Source: Pyrus communis
Taxonomy: Eukaryota; Streptophyta; Magnoliopsida; Rosales; Rosaceae
Direction of reading: 5' to 3'
Length of the DNA: 64,000 nucleotides
Assembly: GCF_963583255.1 (NCBI RefSeq)
Contig: NC_084804.1
Coordinates: 34,326,953-34,390,952, forward strand
A program made the position numbers and the translations under genes. The notes below the pieces were generated by a model that saw only the letters and a program-made list of their open reading frames with translations, ran no database searches and was not told the origin of the DNA. This document shows positions 54,368 to 64,000 of this stretch, piece after piece; within the stretch, counting starts at the first letter, position 1; the number at the start of each line of letters is the position of its first letter.

Positions 54368-54958
54368 GACATGTTTAGCATCCCGACTATTGTAATTTGG
54401 CACCCATCCCTTCCGTGGCCTCGCGAAAGGAACGCATTGCGTATGAGGTCCCATCTTTACCTTGTGCAGAAGTTCGATCTACATGGATTCAAGGGGTTCC
54501 ATCCCAAACTCAGTAAAATCGATATTTCGCCCAAAACTGCATGGTATATAGAGTTGAAGGAGTGGAAGTTGACAGTAAACATAAAAGAAGATCCGATAGT
54601 CGACTGGATATCATCTATAAGCAAGGATGAGACATTTGTAAAGGCACTACAGATGCGTTCTTACCAATTCTGGAATCAAATGTCTTTACAAATGTTTCAT
54701 CCCTGCAGTATAGGTGATATCCAATCGACTATCGATTATTCATCTTTGTTTATCGTCAACTTCCACTCCTTAAACTCTGTATCCCATCCAGTTTTGGGCG
54801 AAATATAGATTTTACTGAGTCCAGGATGGAACCCCTGGAATCCATGTAGCGATACTTCTGCACAAGGTAAAGATGGAACCTCATTCGCAAAGAGTTCCTC
54901 TCCCGAGTCACAGAAGGGACGGGTGCCAAATTACAATAGTTAGGATGCTAAACATGTC
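54368..54958. repeat. Long foldback hairpin, arms of about 275 bp
   Basis: Left arm 54368-54642 (gacatgtttagcatcc...) pairs with right arm 54682-54958 (...ggatgctaaacatgtc) with roughly nine in ten bases complementary, separated by a loop of about 40 bp. A transcript through it would form a near-continuous double strand. I do not recognise the arm sequence. It may be a foldback transposon or an inverted duplication of a gene fragment. Confidence 0.85.
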
Positions 54959-55249
54959 AAAATAGAGCAAATTGTTTGGTACTATACTCAGACACTGTTT
55001 TAGATCTTAAAATAGAGATCTTAAAATAGGAAAACTAGGAAAGTTGTGGCAGCGAATAGAGGAGGGAGATGAGAGAGATGAGAGAGAAGCGGAAGAGGAG
55101 AGAGATGAGAGAAAAACGGAAGAGGAGAGAAATGACAGAGAAGTGGAAGACGGGAGAGAGATGGTGAGGATCGGTTGTGGAGTTTTGTGGTTTGTATCTT
55201 TGATGTTGCTGAAGCCCTTTTTAATTGGTGTTTACAAACTTTTAAAACA

Positions 55250-55384
55250 CACTTTTTGTGTTTTTATCAAATAGGCACACACTGTGTTTTATCAAATAGA
55301 CATACTTTTCGTGTTTTTATCAAATAGGCACACTGTGTTTTTATCAAATAGACATACTTTTCGTGTTTTTATTAAATAGGCATT
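55250..55384. repeat. Tandem repeat, unit about 52 bp
   Basis: tgtttttatcaaataggcac and tatcaaatagacatactttt alternate from 55256 to about 55384 in two and a half copies. Confidence 0.8.
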
Positions 55385-55954
55385 GTTTTTATGGGAATCT
55401 TAATGAAACACTCTTAGTATTGTTCACATTTAATGATAATGACATTTTTATCTTAAAAAGTCACTCCTGATACTATTCACTTACACATTTATTTTGTCGT
55501 TTTCATTAAAACTAAAGTTTTTGAAGACTTTTCATTAGTTTTCCTTTGTTTTTAAGGTATTCTTGAATTTAGTTTTTTAAAATAGGCCAACCATATTGGA
55601 GTTTGGAACTCAAACCTTGTATTTGAGTTATAAAACAGTATTTGAATTGAATACCAAACAGTTCCTTAAAAACTCATACCTGACTCATAACACATCTTGC
55701 TTTCCGAACCACTTCCCTCACCTCCATCAAATCTTCTATTCGGATTCTCTCTTCTCCTCACACAACGGCTAGCGCTTTCTACAGAAACATGAACCACGAA
55801 CTTCTATTTTCTACATTCTTGGTCTACATGTTCCAGCTCCTCCCCCCTCATTTTCCACGACATTGTAATGATTAACTTACAGCACTTACATGTGTATTGG
55901 TATAGCAATTCTTAAGTTCTTCTGACACCGCAGAAGCCCACAGATGTCTCAGGC

Positions 55955-56505
55955 GACAAAGGCGTCAACCCACAATTTAAAGCTTTTGACCCAGAAAGGA
56001 GCGTCCCACACTCCAAAACTTAGAACCAAGAAAGAAAAATGGGAAGAGTTACGGTTTTAAAAGTTCGTTTTTATTGTGTTCCAAAAAAAAAAAAAAAAAA
56101 GTTAGTTTTTATTTTCCTTTTATATTTATGTTGGGCATTTAGCTTCGGCTAGGACATGATCGGTTCTGACTCAATTCTTTCTGGACCTGTCCGATCGCTA
56201 TAATTATCCTTTTAGACAAGAAAAACCCAATAATACAAATATAAATCCAGTTTGATGAGGGAAACGAGAGCGATGTCTACACAAGCGTAGAATTACTGCG
56301 GTGTCCCTATTATCAAGAAAGACAAGTAAGACCGTGTCACACTGGTGTGGTTCCAATTTAAGGCTTTTCCAACAGTATGAATCAAAAACGTTCTTTGGCT
56401 AAGAAAAAGTTAAAATGTATATGCCTTTATATAGAATTTGTCATAGGCGTGAAAATGATCCATTAGGGGACTAGTGAGGTTCCCTAAGTGGTTGGTTTGA
56501 ACCTC
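55955..56505. repeat. Outer inverted repeat, right arm
   Basis: Inverse partner of 53390-53845, enclosing the inner hairpin. It contains a run of 18 A at about 56083-56100 and ends some 310 bp before the partial helicase copy begins. Confidence 0.75.
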
Positions 56506-56819
56506 ACACAAGCCAACAACAGTTGACTAAGAGAGACGTGACTGAAGGCACCATCGAGAGTCCAGTTTTGGGAAGAATGCCATGATACGGCTAACCTTTG
56601 CTCAGGAATCAGGATCACCTTTAACTCTCGGCCAACCTCGTTCAAAATTTGTTCTTTTTCCAACTTTTTTTAATCTGGACTAGAAATTAGTGTCAAAATA
56701 TTTGTTGGCCACTGCTCCGATTCATCTCTATGTGTTCGAAAATTAAAACCAATGCATAGGAACAAAGAAAATGGGTAAGTTTCATTTTGCATTTTTTTTA
56801 ATTAAATGGTAATAGGACG

Positions 56820-59348
56820 AGTGGGTTTGATGATAATAATTCTCCTGGCGTATTGCATGTTCTCCCCCTTTATGCAATGCTGCCTGCGGCAGCTCAACTT
56901 CGTGTATTTTAAGAAGTCAAGGAAGGAGAACGTCTTGTTGTTGTGGCCACTAATGTGGCTGAAACCTGTTTAACTATACCTGGGATAAAGTATGTTGTCG
57001 ATACTGGAAAAGAAGTGAAGAACTACAATTCCTCAAGTGGCACGGAAACATATGAAGTACAGTGGATAAGTAAGGCATCGGCTGCTCAACCTGCAGGAAG
57101 AGCTGGAAACGGGGCCTGGCCACTGTTACCGTCGGTACTCTTCTGCAGCCTATAGTAACATATTTCCTGACTTTTCTCTGGCTGAAATATCTAAGGTCCC
57201 TGTGGATGGTGTTGTCCTTCTCATGAAATCCATGAATATTGATAAGGTAGGTGCAAAATGTGTTTTGGTGTTGGGTCTATATCTCGTATAACCTTCTAGC
57301 TGTCTTGTTTGCATGTTAAAAATTTACAACAACGGGGGTAGACATATACTGAAGTTTTCTTCCAGTAACTTGATTTGTGGGGTGGACATATGGTTTACTT
57401 CACAAGATTTTCATGTTCATTCTCCGGACTACGCGTAAAATTGAAAATACTGACCTCATGGGGTTAGGTGCGGATCTTATCGGCTGTAGATGTATCGTCC
57501 ATCTTCTTATGTTCATGGTTTTGGATGGTTCTTACTAGGTTTTAGGCAGTGTTTTGTTTCACCTGAAATTATATTAATTTTTTTTATCATGATGTATTTT
57601 GGTAATAATGTTTTATATGGTCTTATTTATGCTTCCTCTTTTACGTCTGGACTGGTGTTATACTATATGACCTTGTTTTTTGGGCATCCAGGTATCCAAT
57701 TTTCCACTTCCAACTCCTCCAGATGGTGCTGCCTTGGATGAAGCAGAGCGTTGCTTGAAGATTCTTCAAGCACTTGACAAAGATGGAAGACTGACACCTC
57801 TAGGGAGGGCCATGGCTCATTACCCCATGAGTCCTCACCACACTAGGATGCTCCTTACTGTTATTCAAGTCTTGAGTAAGAATAAGAGTTCTGGAGCTAA
57901 TTTAGTGCTAGCATATGCAGTTGCAGCAGCTGCTGCTTTGAGTTTGTCAAATCCTTTTGTCAGGCAGTTTGAAGAAAGCCATGACTTAAATGAAGACGGG
58001 AACATTAAAGTTATAGACAAGCTAGCTGTAAAATTTTGCGTGAAAAATTTTCTAATCCCAACAGTGATGATCTGTCCGTAGCTTTTGCTTTGCAGTGCTA
58101 TGAACTTGCAGAGAGCCCAGTGGAATTCTGTAATGCCAATGGTCTACACCCGAAAACAATGGAGGAAATGTCCAAGCTGAGAAAGCAACTACTCCAGCTT
58201 GTCTTTAATCAAAGTGGTGGTTCTGGTGGCGAGAATGACTTTTCATGGATTTTTGGAAGTTGGGAAGATGTTGAACATGTTTGGAGGGTTTCCCACAGTA
58301 AGAACCCTCTTTCACTGTATGAGGAAGAGCTCCTATGCCAAGCTATCTGTGCTGGTTGGGTAGATAGGGTTGCCAAATGCATTAGAGGAAGTTCAGGGTC
58401 ATCTGAAGGAGATAGAAAAAAGTCCATGCAGTTCTATATCAAGCCGGCATGCTTAAGGAGACAGTGTTTCTCCACCGTTGGTCATCTGTTTCTAATTCAG
58501 CCCCTGAGTTTCTGGTATACAGTGAGTTGATAAATACAGGACGTCCTTACATGCATGGTGTTACTAGTGTAAAACAGAGTGGCGTGTTCAGTATGCTCGG
58601 TCTCTGTGCACTTTCTCGGATCCCCCAACAGATAAACCTTACTATGACCTTCTAACTGACCGAGTATTACATTTTGTCATTCCAGCCTTTGGTCATCAAG
58701 CTTCCACTACATACTGATCCAATTGAAGACTAAAGACCGAGTGTCTGTTTTTGCTTATGGTTTGCTGAATGGCCAGGTGTTGCCATGTTTAAGATCTGTT
58801 CTCGAGTCTATGGCAGCCCCCCCCCCCAGCTATTATTTTAAGGCCAGAGGCAGCAGGTCAAGCACGGGTAAGCTGTGCTATGTTAAGAAAAGTCTGGAAG
58901 GAGAATACTAGCAAATTGAAACTAGAAATCCTAGATTAGTTTCAGGAGAGTTTCCGCCACAAGTATTTTGAAACTCTTTGGTCGCAAATGCACTTTGAAG
59001 TTGTTTTAGAGCCCAAAGATTGATTCCCCAAGATATGGAAGAGAGTAAAGTGAAAAAAATAGAAGGGCTGGTTTGGAAGTTTGGCATGCACACTGACATT
59101 GTTTCTTACTACATGCCATAATTCTGTGATAATGCGAAAAATGACCAGAAGGAATGATCAATATCAGCAACTGTATTGATTTCCGCTCTTCACATGCTTT
59201 CTCGAGCTGCTTGAAGAATGCGGTTGATATAGTGCAGATGTGCAGTTGGTTTACTAGTATTGTTCTTTTGTGGACAATTTAATACGTGTATTTGGAACCT
59301 AGACATTTCAGCGTGCGTTGAGGCGTCTGATGAGTTTGACAAGTTATG
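56820..59348 (+). pseudogene. Partial, decayed copy of the DEAH helicase gene
   Basis: Duplicates 50288-53012: the 3' third of exon 9, the intron, exon 10 and the 3' UTR. The retained intron shows a DNA-level duplication, not a retrocopy. Damage: TTTGAA to TTTTAA (stop) near 56908, loss of 2 bp in motif VI so QRAGRAGR becomes QPAGRAGN, a deletion replacing the KLGRKKLKETV segment near 58025, further frameshifts near 58420 and 58700, a run of C at about 58818, and a stop at 59023. It lacks motifs I-III, so it could not be a helicase even if intact. Patches such as LSRKEEELL-region residues remain highly similar to the parent, so the duplication is fairly recent. Confidence 0.92.
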
Positions 59349-59504
59349 CTTTGTTTACTTCATATCTTTGGTTATGCTTCACATCTTCATATCGTTGAGG
59401 CATTTGGTGAATATCTTTGTAATGTGTGATAGTTTTTTAGTATCTAAGGGCATTCAACACATAACTTCTTGTCCCTATGAACCTTAACAAAATCGTTTTG
59501 TTAA

Positions 59505-61230
59505 AAGAAGGCACGACGCATTGTTGAAACAGGCATCACTTTACTCGCTGCAGCAGGCTTGACTTAATTCTTTTGGTTCCATGCTTGTGCTCATGCAGTT
59601 TTTCTTATCAATAGGATGTCTACCAAGTCATTACACATGGATTCTCCATTTTGTGCTTTGTATCATACTCAACCTGAGTTGGGTTATTTAAAGGTTTTTG
59701 GAATAGCAGTATATCAATATATCAGGCCCTACATTAGCAACAAGTTACTAATTAGGTCTGTATTTAATGTTTTTCTAGGTTATTCAGTTGGTTATAAGGC
59801 GATTATTTGTTACAACTTTCAGAATCAAAAGTTAATGGTTTCTAGACATACAGTACATGATAAGAAACTTTTTCTAGAAAAGTCATTCGAAGTATTCTCA
59901 GTCATAGCACTGTATACTCAGTTCCAACGATGTGTCGTCACCTTCAGTACTGGTTACTCTTCCAGGTGCTATTTCTCAGAATACTTTTGTTGCTCCTCAG
60001 TTTATCTCTCAAGGTGATTCATCAACTTCAGCAAGTTCATCCACTACTGTCTCTAGTTCTGCAACTTTTTAGGAATCTGAAACACTCACTACTCCAACTC
60101 CCAACAGTGCTACTCTTCAGGATTCCTCCTGTATGTTACTGTCCCTCATCCTGCATAGCTTAAGGTTTTTTTTCCTATCTCATCATTCATCTTCTTGTGT
60201 TCCTTCTGACACATCTCTTACATCCAACGTTAGACTTGCAATTTAAACCAGATTGCAAACTGGTAAAATTTTCAGGCATGATTCTTCTGCCTATCTTGCT
60301 ACTTTACCAAAATTACAGTCTTTACGTATTGATTCAGACTTCAATTGTTTGTCTGGTTATTCTGGTGGCTCAAAAATTTGATATAGATGAACCTAAGAGT
60401 TTTAGAGCTGCATCCTCTAACAGTTATTGGCAGCAAGCAATGCAGGAGAAATTTGATGCCTTAAAGTCTCAGGGAACTTGGATTTTAGTTCCACCTCCTG
60501 TAGTAAGGTGACAATGGGTGTATAAAGTTAAAAAGAACTCTGATGGGAGTATTGCCAGGTACAAGTCTAGATTGGTTGCTCAGGGTTTTACACATTAGCA
60601 TGACATTGATTACTTATAGACTTTTAGTCCAATTGTGAGGCATTCTACTATGAGACTTATTCTGGCTTTGGCTACAACTCATAAGTGGAAACTTAGGCAA
60701 TTGGATATTACAATTGCCTTTCTACAAGTTTGCTGACTATGTTTGCAGACTCATTCAATCTCTTTATGGTCTCAAACAAGCTCCTAGAGCTTCTCACTCT
60801 AAATTTATAAGAGCCTTACCTATTTTGGGATTTGTTTCCTTTCAGTCAGATGCTAGTTTGTTTGTCATATATGATGGTTCTCATGTGGTCATTTTATTGC
60901 TCTATGTGGATGACATCGTTTTAACTGGTTCTAATATTCAAGTTCAACAAATGATTAATAATCATGTAGAATTGTTTGAATTGAAAGATATGGGTCCTCT
61001 GACTTGTTTTCGGGCCTGCAAATTGAGTGCAAAGAGAATGGTGATTTGCTTATTCACCAATCTAAGTATGTTCAAGATTTGGTTAAAAAGGATGGCATAG
61101 AGACTTGTAAACCTACTCCTATACCTTTAAGGCCACTATATACCAGAAAGCACTACTCTTCCACATCCAACTATTTACAGAAGCTTAGTAGGTGTTTTAC
61201 AGTACCTCACCTTTACTAGGCCTAACATCT
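59505..61230 (+). pseudogene. Degenerate Ty1/copia polyprotein fragment
   Basis: Plus-strand pieces in copia order: integrase core end (RRIVETGITLLAAAGL, 59511-59565), post-integrase region (NRMSTKSLHMDSPFCALYHT, LGYLKVFGIAVYQYIRPYIS, VFLGYSVGYKAIICYN), the reverse-transcriptase start (WQQAMQEKFDALKSQGTWIL, WVYKVKKNSDGSIARYKSRL), a deletion near 60715 that removes the AFLHG..EEVYM part, SLYGLKQAPRASHSKF, and ILLLYVDDIVLTGSN (catalytic YVDD). It breaks off at TFTRPNISYS near 61235. Stops interrupt it at about 60508, 60597 and 60618. No LTRs are recognisable around it. It is on the opposite strand to the copia element at 8813-14475 and appears to be a different family. Confidence 0.88.
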
Positions 61231-61235
61231 CATAT

Positions 61236-64000
61236 TCTGCTATGGAATGAGTGTAAAAATAATTTTACATTTTGAATTGGGTTTGAGAGGGTAGTACTTT
61301 AGGTAATAAATTTGGATTTAAAGAGATATTAATTGTTTAATAAAAAAATAATATGGGTGAAGATAGTAAGTTGGGTGTAGAAAGATGTTAGATATGTACA
61401 CTAATTCGAATCGCGCTCTAATAATTTTGAAGAAAAATATTTGGATGAATCATCCCTAAACTGGACTGTTACACAGTCTCACTAGTCTTTCTTTGCAGAT
61501 TGTTCCCCAAACTGATTTTAAAAATAATAAAAAAATTTGACTTGAATATCAAACGGGCCTAAAGTTTCAATATTTGTAGCTTATCCATTTTCTTGCTCTT
61601 AAACCCCTATTGGTTTTTTGAAATTATTGGATTTTCTCCTACTGTTGTTTATTTTTCTTTGGTGGAATTGTTTATTTCTGGGTAGGATTACTTGAAATTG
61701 CTTGGATTTTTTTTTTCGTTTTTAGGTACTAGTTTCTTAAAAATTTTGGACGTTTTCTATTTTTTTTGTAAGGATTTTTTTTTGAAATAAGTGAAGCTCT
61801 TGAATGCTGGTTTTGATTGTTGTTGTGGAGTCCATGGAATCAACAAGTGAATGAAGGAGTTGAGTCGGTTCCATCAGCTGCTCCCTTCCTTTCTCTAAGC
61901 TCTAAGTTTAGCGGAGAATCGTGTTTTGTGTTCGCCAATTAGAGTGTGGTCGAAGAACTTCGGTTTGGACTCTTTTTTCATTTTCATTTCATGATAGTCG
62001 TGTTAAAATATGAGTAGGATTGTGAGTGCTAGAAACCTGCTATAGTGTTTCAGATTAGTATGGAAAGGTTTTTGTTGTAAAGGTTAAAATTGACCTAATC
62101 AGTTTGGGATTGAAACTTTAATTAAATCCTGATACTTAGCTTTCATAATTGGATAGGAATTGTGTGTTTGTTTCTTAAGCTGATTTTAATAGGGAAATCA
62201 CGAGGATGGTTTCAATATAAATAGTGCTCTAAGAAAATATACGCCCAATATTAAACTTGCATACTTTGGGCATTGTTTAGAAGTCTGCTTTGGCTTCTTG
62301 TTCTATTGCTTGAACAGGTTAGTTTGTTATTGTGTTTATCAAATTGTGATTTTAATACTTGTATAAATTTGTGGTTCCTAAGCTTAATCTCTTAACTTAT
62401 GTTGTTGATAAGTTTAGTCTTACAGGTGGTATCAAAACCTAAAATTTTTGCTCTTGAATTCAAATTGAAAGTATAAATCAAAATAGGAATCGATGTGATG
62501 ATTTAGCGGGAATCGACTTTGGTTTGCAAAAGAATTTTGTAAGGTTTTAAGAAAATAATATAGAGTACGTCTTAATGTAAAAGATTAGGTAATGTTTTTT
62601 TCCTTTCAAAAGCATGACAATTGCAATTTTGAAAAGGGGGAAAATCGTGTTTTGTCTAAACCGTCTTTGCAAAAGATCAAGGAGTTGTTGAGGTTTGTGA
62701 ATATATGAACAAACATATGCATCTAATGGTTATTAAACTTCTGAATTTTATTTTGAGCTAGTATATCAATTTATATTGAATTGCAAATGTCAATATTAGA
62801 GGCCATGGTCTTGTGTCCTGATGCATCTAATGGTTAGTCTAATGATTAACCTTTATTATTATTATTATTATTGTTATTAAACTAATGGTTTCATATTAGA
62901 CTAATGAAGTTAATGCATGTGACACAATCCGTTTTTAGGCAAGAAAAGGTTTTATCTTGAATGTTGTTTCTGGAAAACTTTCCTTCTTGGTTTTGATCAT
63001 CTCTGATACTATGTTATTTTGTCTGTGTCTATGATTTTTATGAATCTGCTTCCGCTTTCTTATCGGGAATTTTACTCGTATGATTTATTCCGTTGGTCAA
63101 AATTGATATACTGGGATATACACATATAGTTGCTGTAAATGATCAAATTATTCTGTTGGTCAAAATTGTCTCTTTAAAATCTTGAATATCCAATTTTAAT
63201 TGAGATAAAGAATTATAAAATTTTATTTGGCATCTTTGAATAACCTTTGATAGATAAAACCGGTGAAAATCAAATTGAATACAAATTGTGTTGTAAACAT
63301 CGAAATTTCAGTGAAATAAATGTTCGTCAATATATTAAAGTTTTGGCATGTCAAGGCATACATGGCATACGCTATGTGTCTTATAAAATGTACACACGGA
63401 TGTGACTCATCAAAATCGGACGAGTCATCAAGAAGGATGCGTGTCAACACTTCGCGGAAGTAAATTATTTGATTTTAATTTAATTAAATCAAATGTTAAT
63501 TGATAGAGTCAAATTACGAATCGGCTCACAAAATTAAGTCCTAATTTTTTGTCAATTAAGTAAGTCCACAATCAATGCCAAATTCATTTGTAGGCAAGAT
63601 TGGAGAGTTCATAAATACGAGGTTCCAAGATAAAGAAAGGGTTCCGAAATCATTTTACGACCATATGCTAAAGTTTTGTAACTCTAAAACTCTCAAACAT
63701 CCAAATTCCCAAAAAGTCAAAAGAATTTAGAAAATCTTCTACGTTGTTCACCAAAACCTTTGAAGAATCATCAAGCACCACCACAAATAGACTCAAGAAA
63801 TTAGAATTGTCAATAAATTCATCAACTCGTAGCCCATCCATGCAAAATTCCCAAAAAGAAAAACAGATTATGAACGTTAATATCTCTTGGAATATGCTAG
63901 ACAACATATTAACGTCTTCAAACCAAGCAACCTCAAAACCAATATTTCATAACTACAAATACACATGTAAACACAAAAATATTGTGCCAAATAACAAGAG
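61236..64000. other. AT-rich region, no gene recognised
   Basis: No ORF with a recognisable domain. At 62428-62439 tggtatcaaaac, following ...agtcttaca, resembles an initiator-Met primer site next to an LTR end, so a plus-strand LTR may end at 62424, but its start and partner are not visible. A short (ATT)n lies at about 62855-62880. Confidence 0.45.

Larger units (their letters stand above)
52669..56819. other. Region between helicase gene and its partial copy
   Basis: Holds the helicase 3' UTR and, to about 53012, sequence shared with the downstream copy, then a nested inverted-repeat structure (see separate entries), a GA-rich stretch at 55050-55165 and an AT-rich tandem repeat. No complete gene recognised. 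The ORF 54341-54808 merely runs through the hairpin. Confidence 0.6.

Noticed and set aside
54341..54808. 155-codon ORF
   Set aside because: It reads through both arms of the hairpin, so its open frame follows from the palindrome; no known domain found.

Overview
This is a plant nuclear window, from a eudicot. Genes with plant-type GT-AG introns sit among dense LTR retrotransposons, CACTA and hAT DNA transposons, MITEs and AT microsatellites. The repeat style (tRNA-Asp-primed Athila-type LTR element, CACTA subterminal repeats built on GCGCGACGAAA) and the protein matches fit a woody Rosaceae genome such as apple or pear. That taxon is inference from general familiarity, not demonstrated here.

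Region 1-14475 is a nest. A Ty1/copia element on the minus strand (5' LTR 14221-14475, continuing past the left window edge) has been hit twice by the same Athila-like family. One hit is a solo LTR at 9760-11866 with a perfect 5-bp target duplication. The other is a complete non-autonomous copy (1-8812, its far end outside the window) with two nearly identical LTRs, a gag-like ORF and an unrelated ORF on the opposite strand.

Region 16396-27065 is a second nest. A hollow CACTA-type element encloses a degenerate minus-strand LTR retrotransposon. One LTR of that element contains a hAT-like element carrying a wall-associated-kinase ectodomain fragment and a small CACTA element carrying a histone H2A fragment.

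Three intact host genes follow. An LRR receptor kinase of the root-meristem-growth-factor receptor (RGI) type is at 31404-34797 (+). A nine-exon thioredoxin-fold (PRX-like) protein, probably plastid-targeted, is at 37334-41494 (-); these two are convergent. A DEAH-box RNA helicase of the DHX37/Dhr1 (Arabidopsis FAS4) type is at 46313-52668 (+), with telo-box motifs in its promoter that fit a ribosome-biogenesis role. A solo LTR of a different family lies at 42842-45275, inside what looks like a MITE.

Downstream of the helicase are a nested pair of inverted repeats (an outer pair of about 450 bp and an inner hairpin with arms of about 275 bp), an intron-containing decayed partial copy of the helicase gene (56820-59348), and a decayed copia fragment (59505-61230). 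The last 2.7 kb holds nothing I can name with confidence. The genes do not form an operon or pathway; the window is an ordinary gene-sparse plant region whose interest lies in transposon nesting, gene-fragment capture and local duplication.
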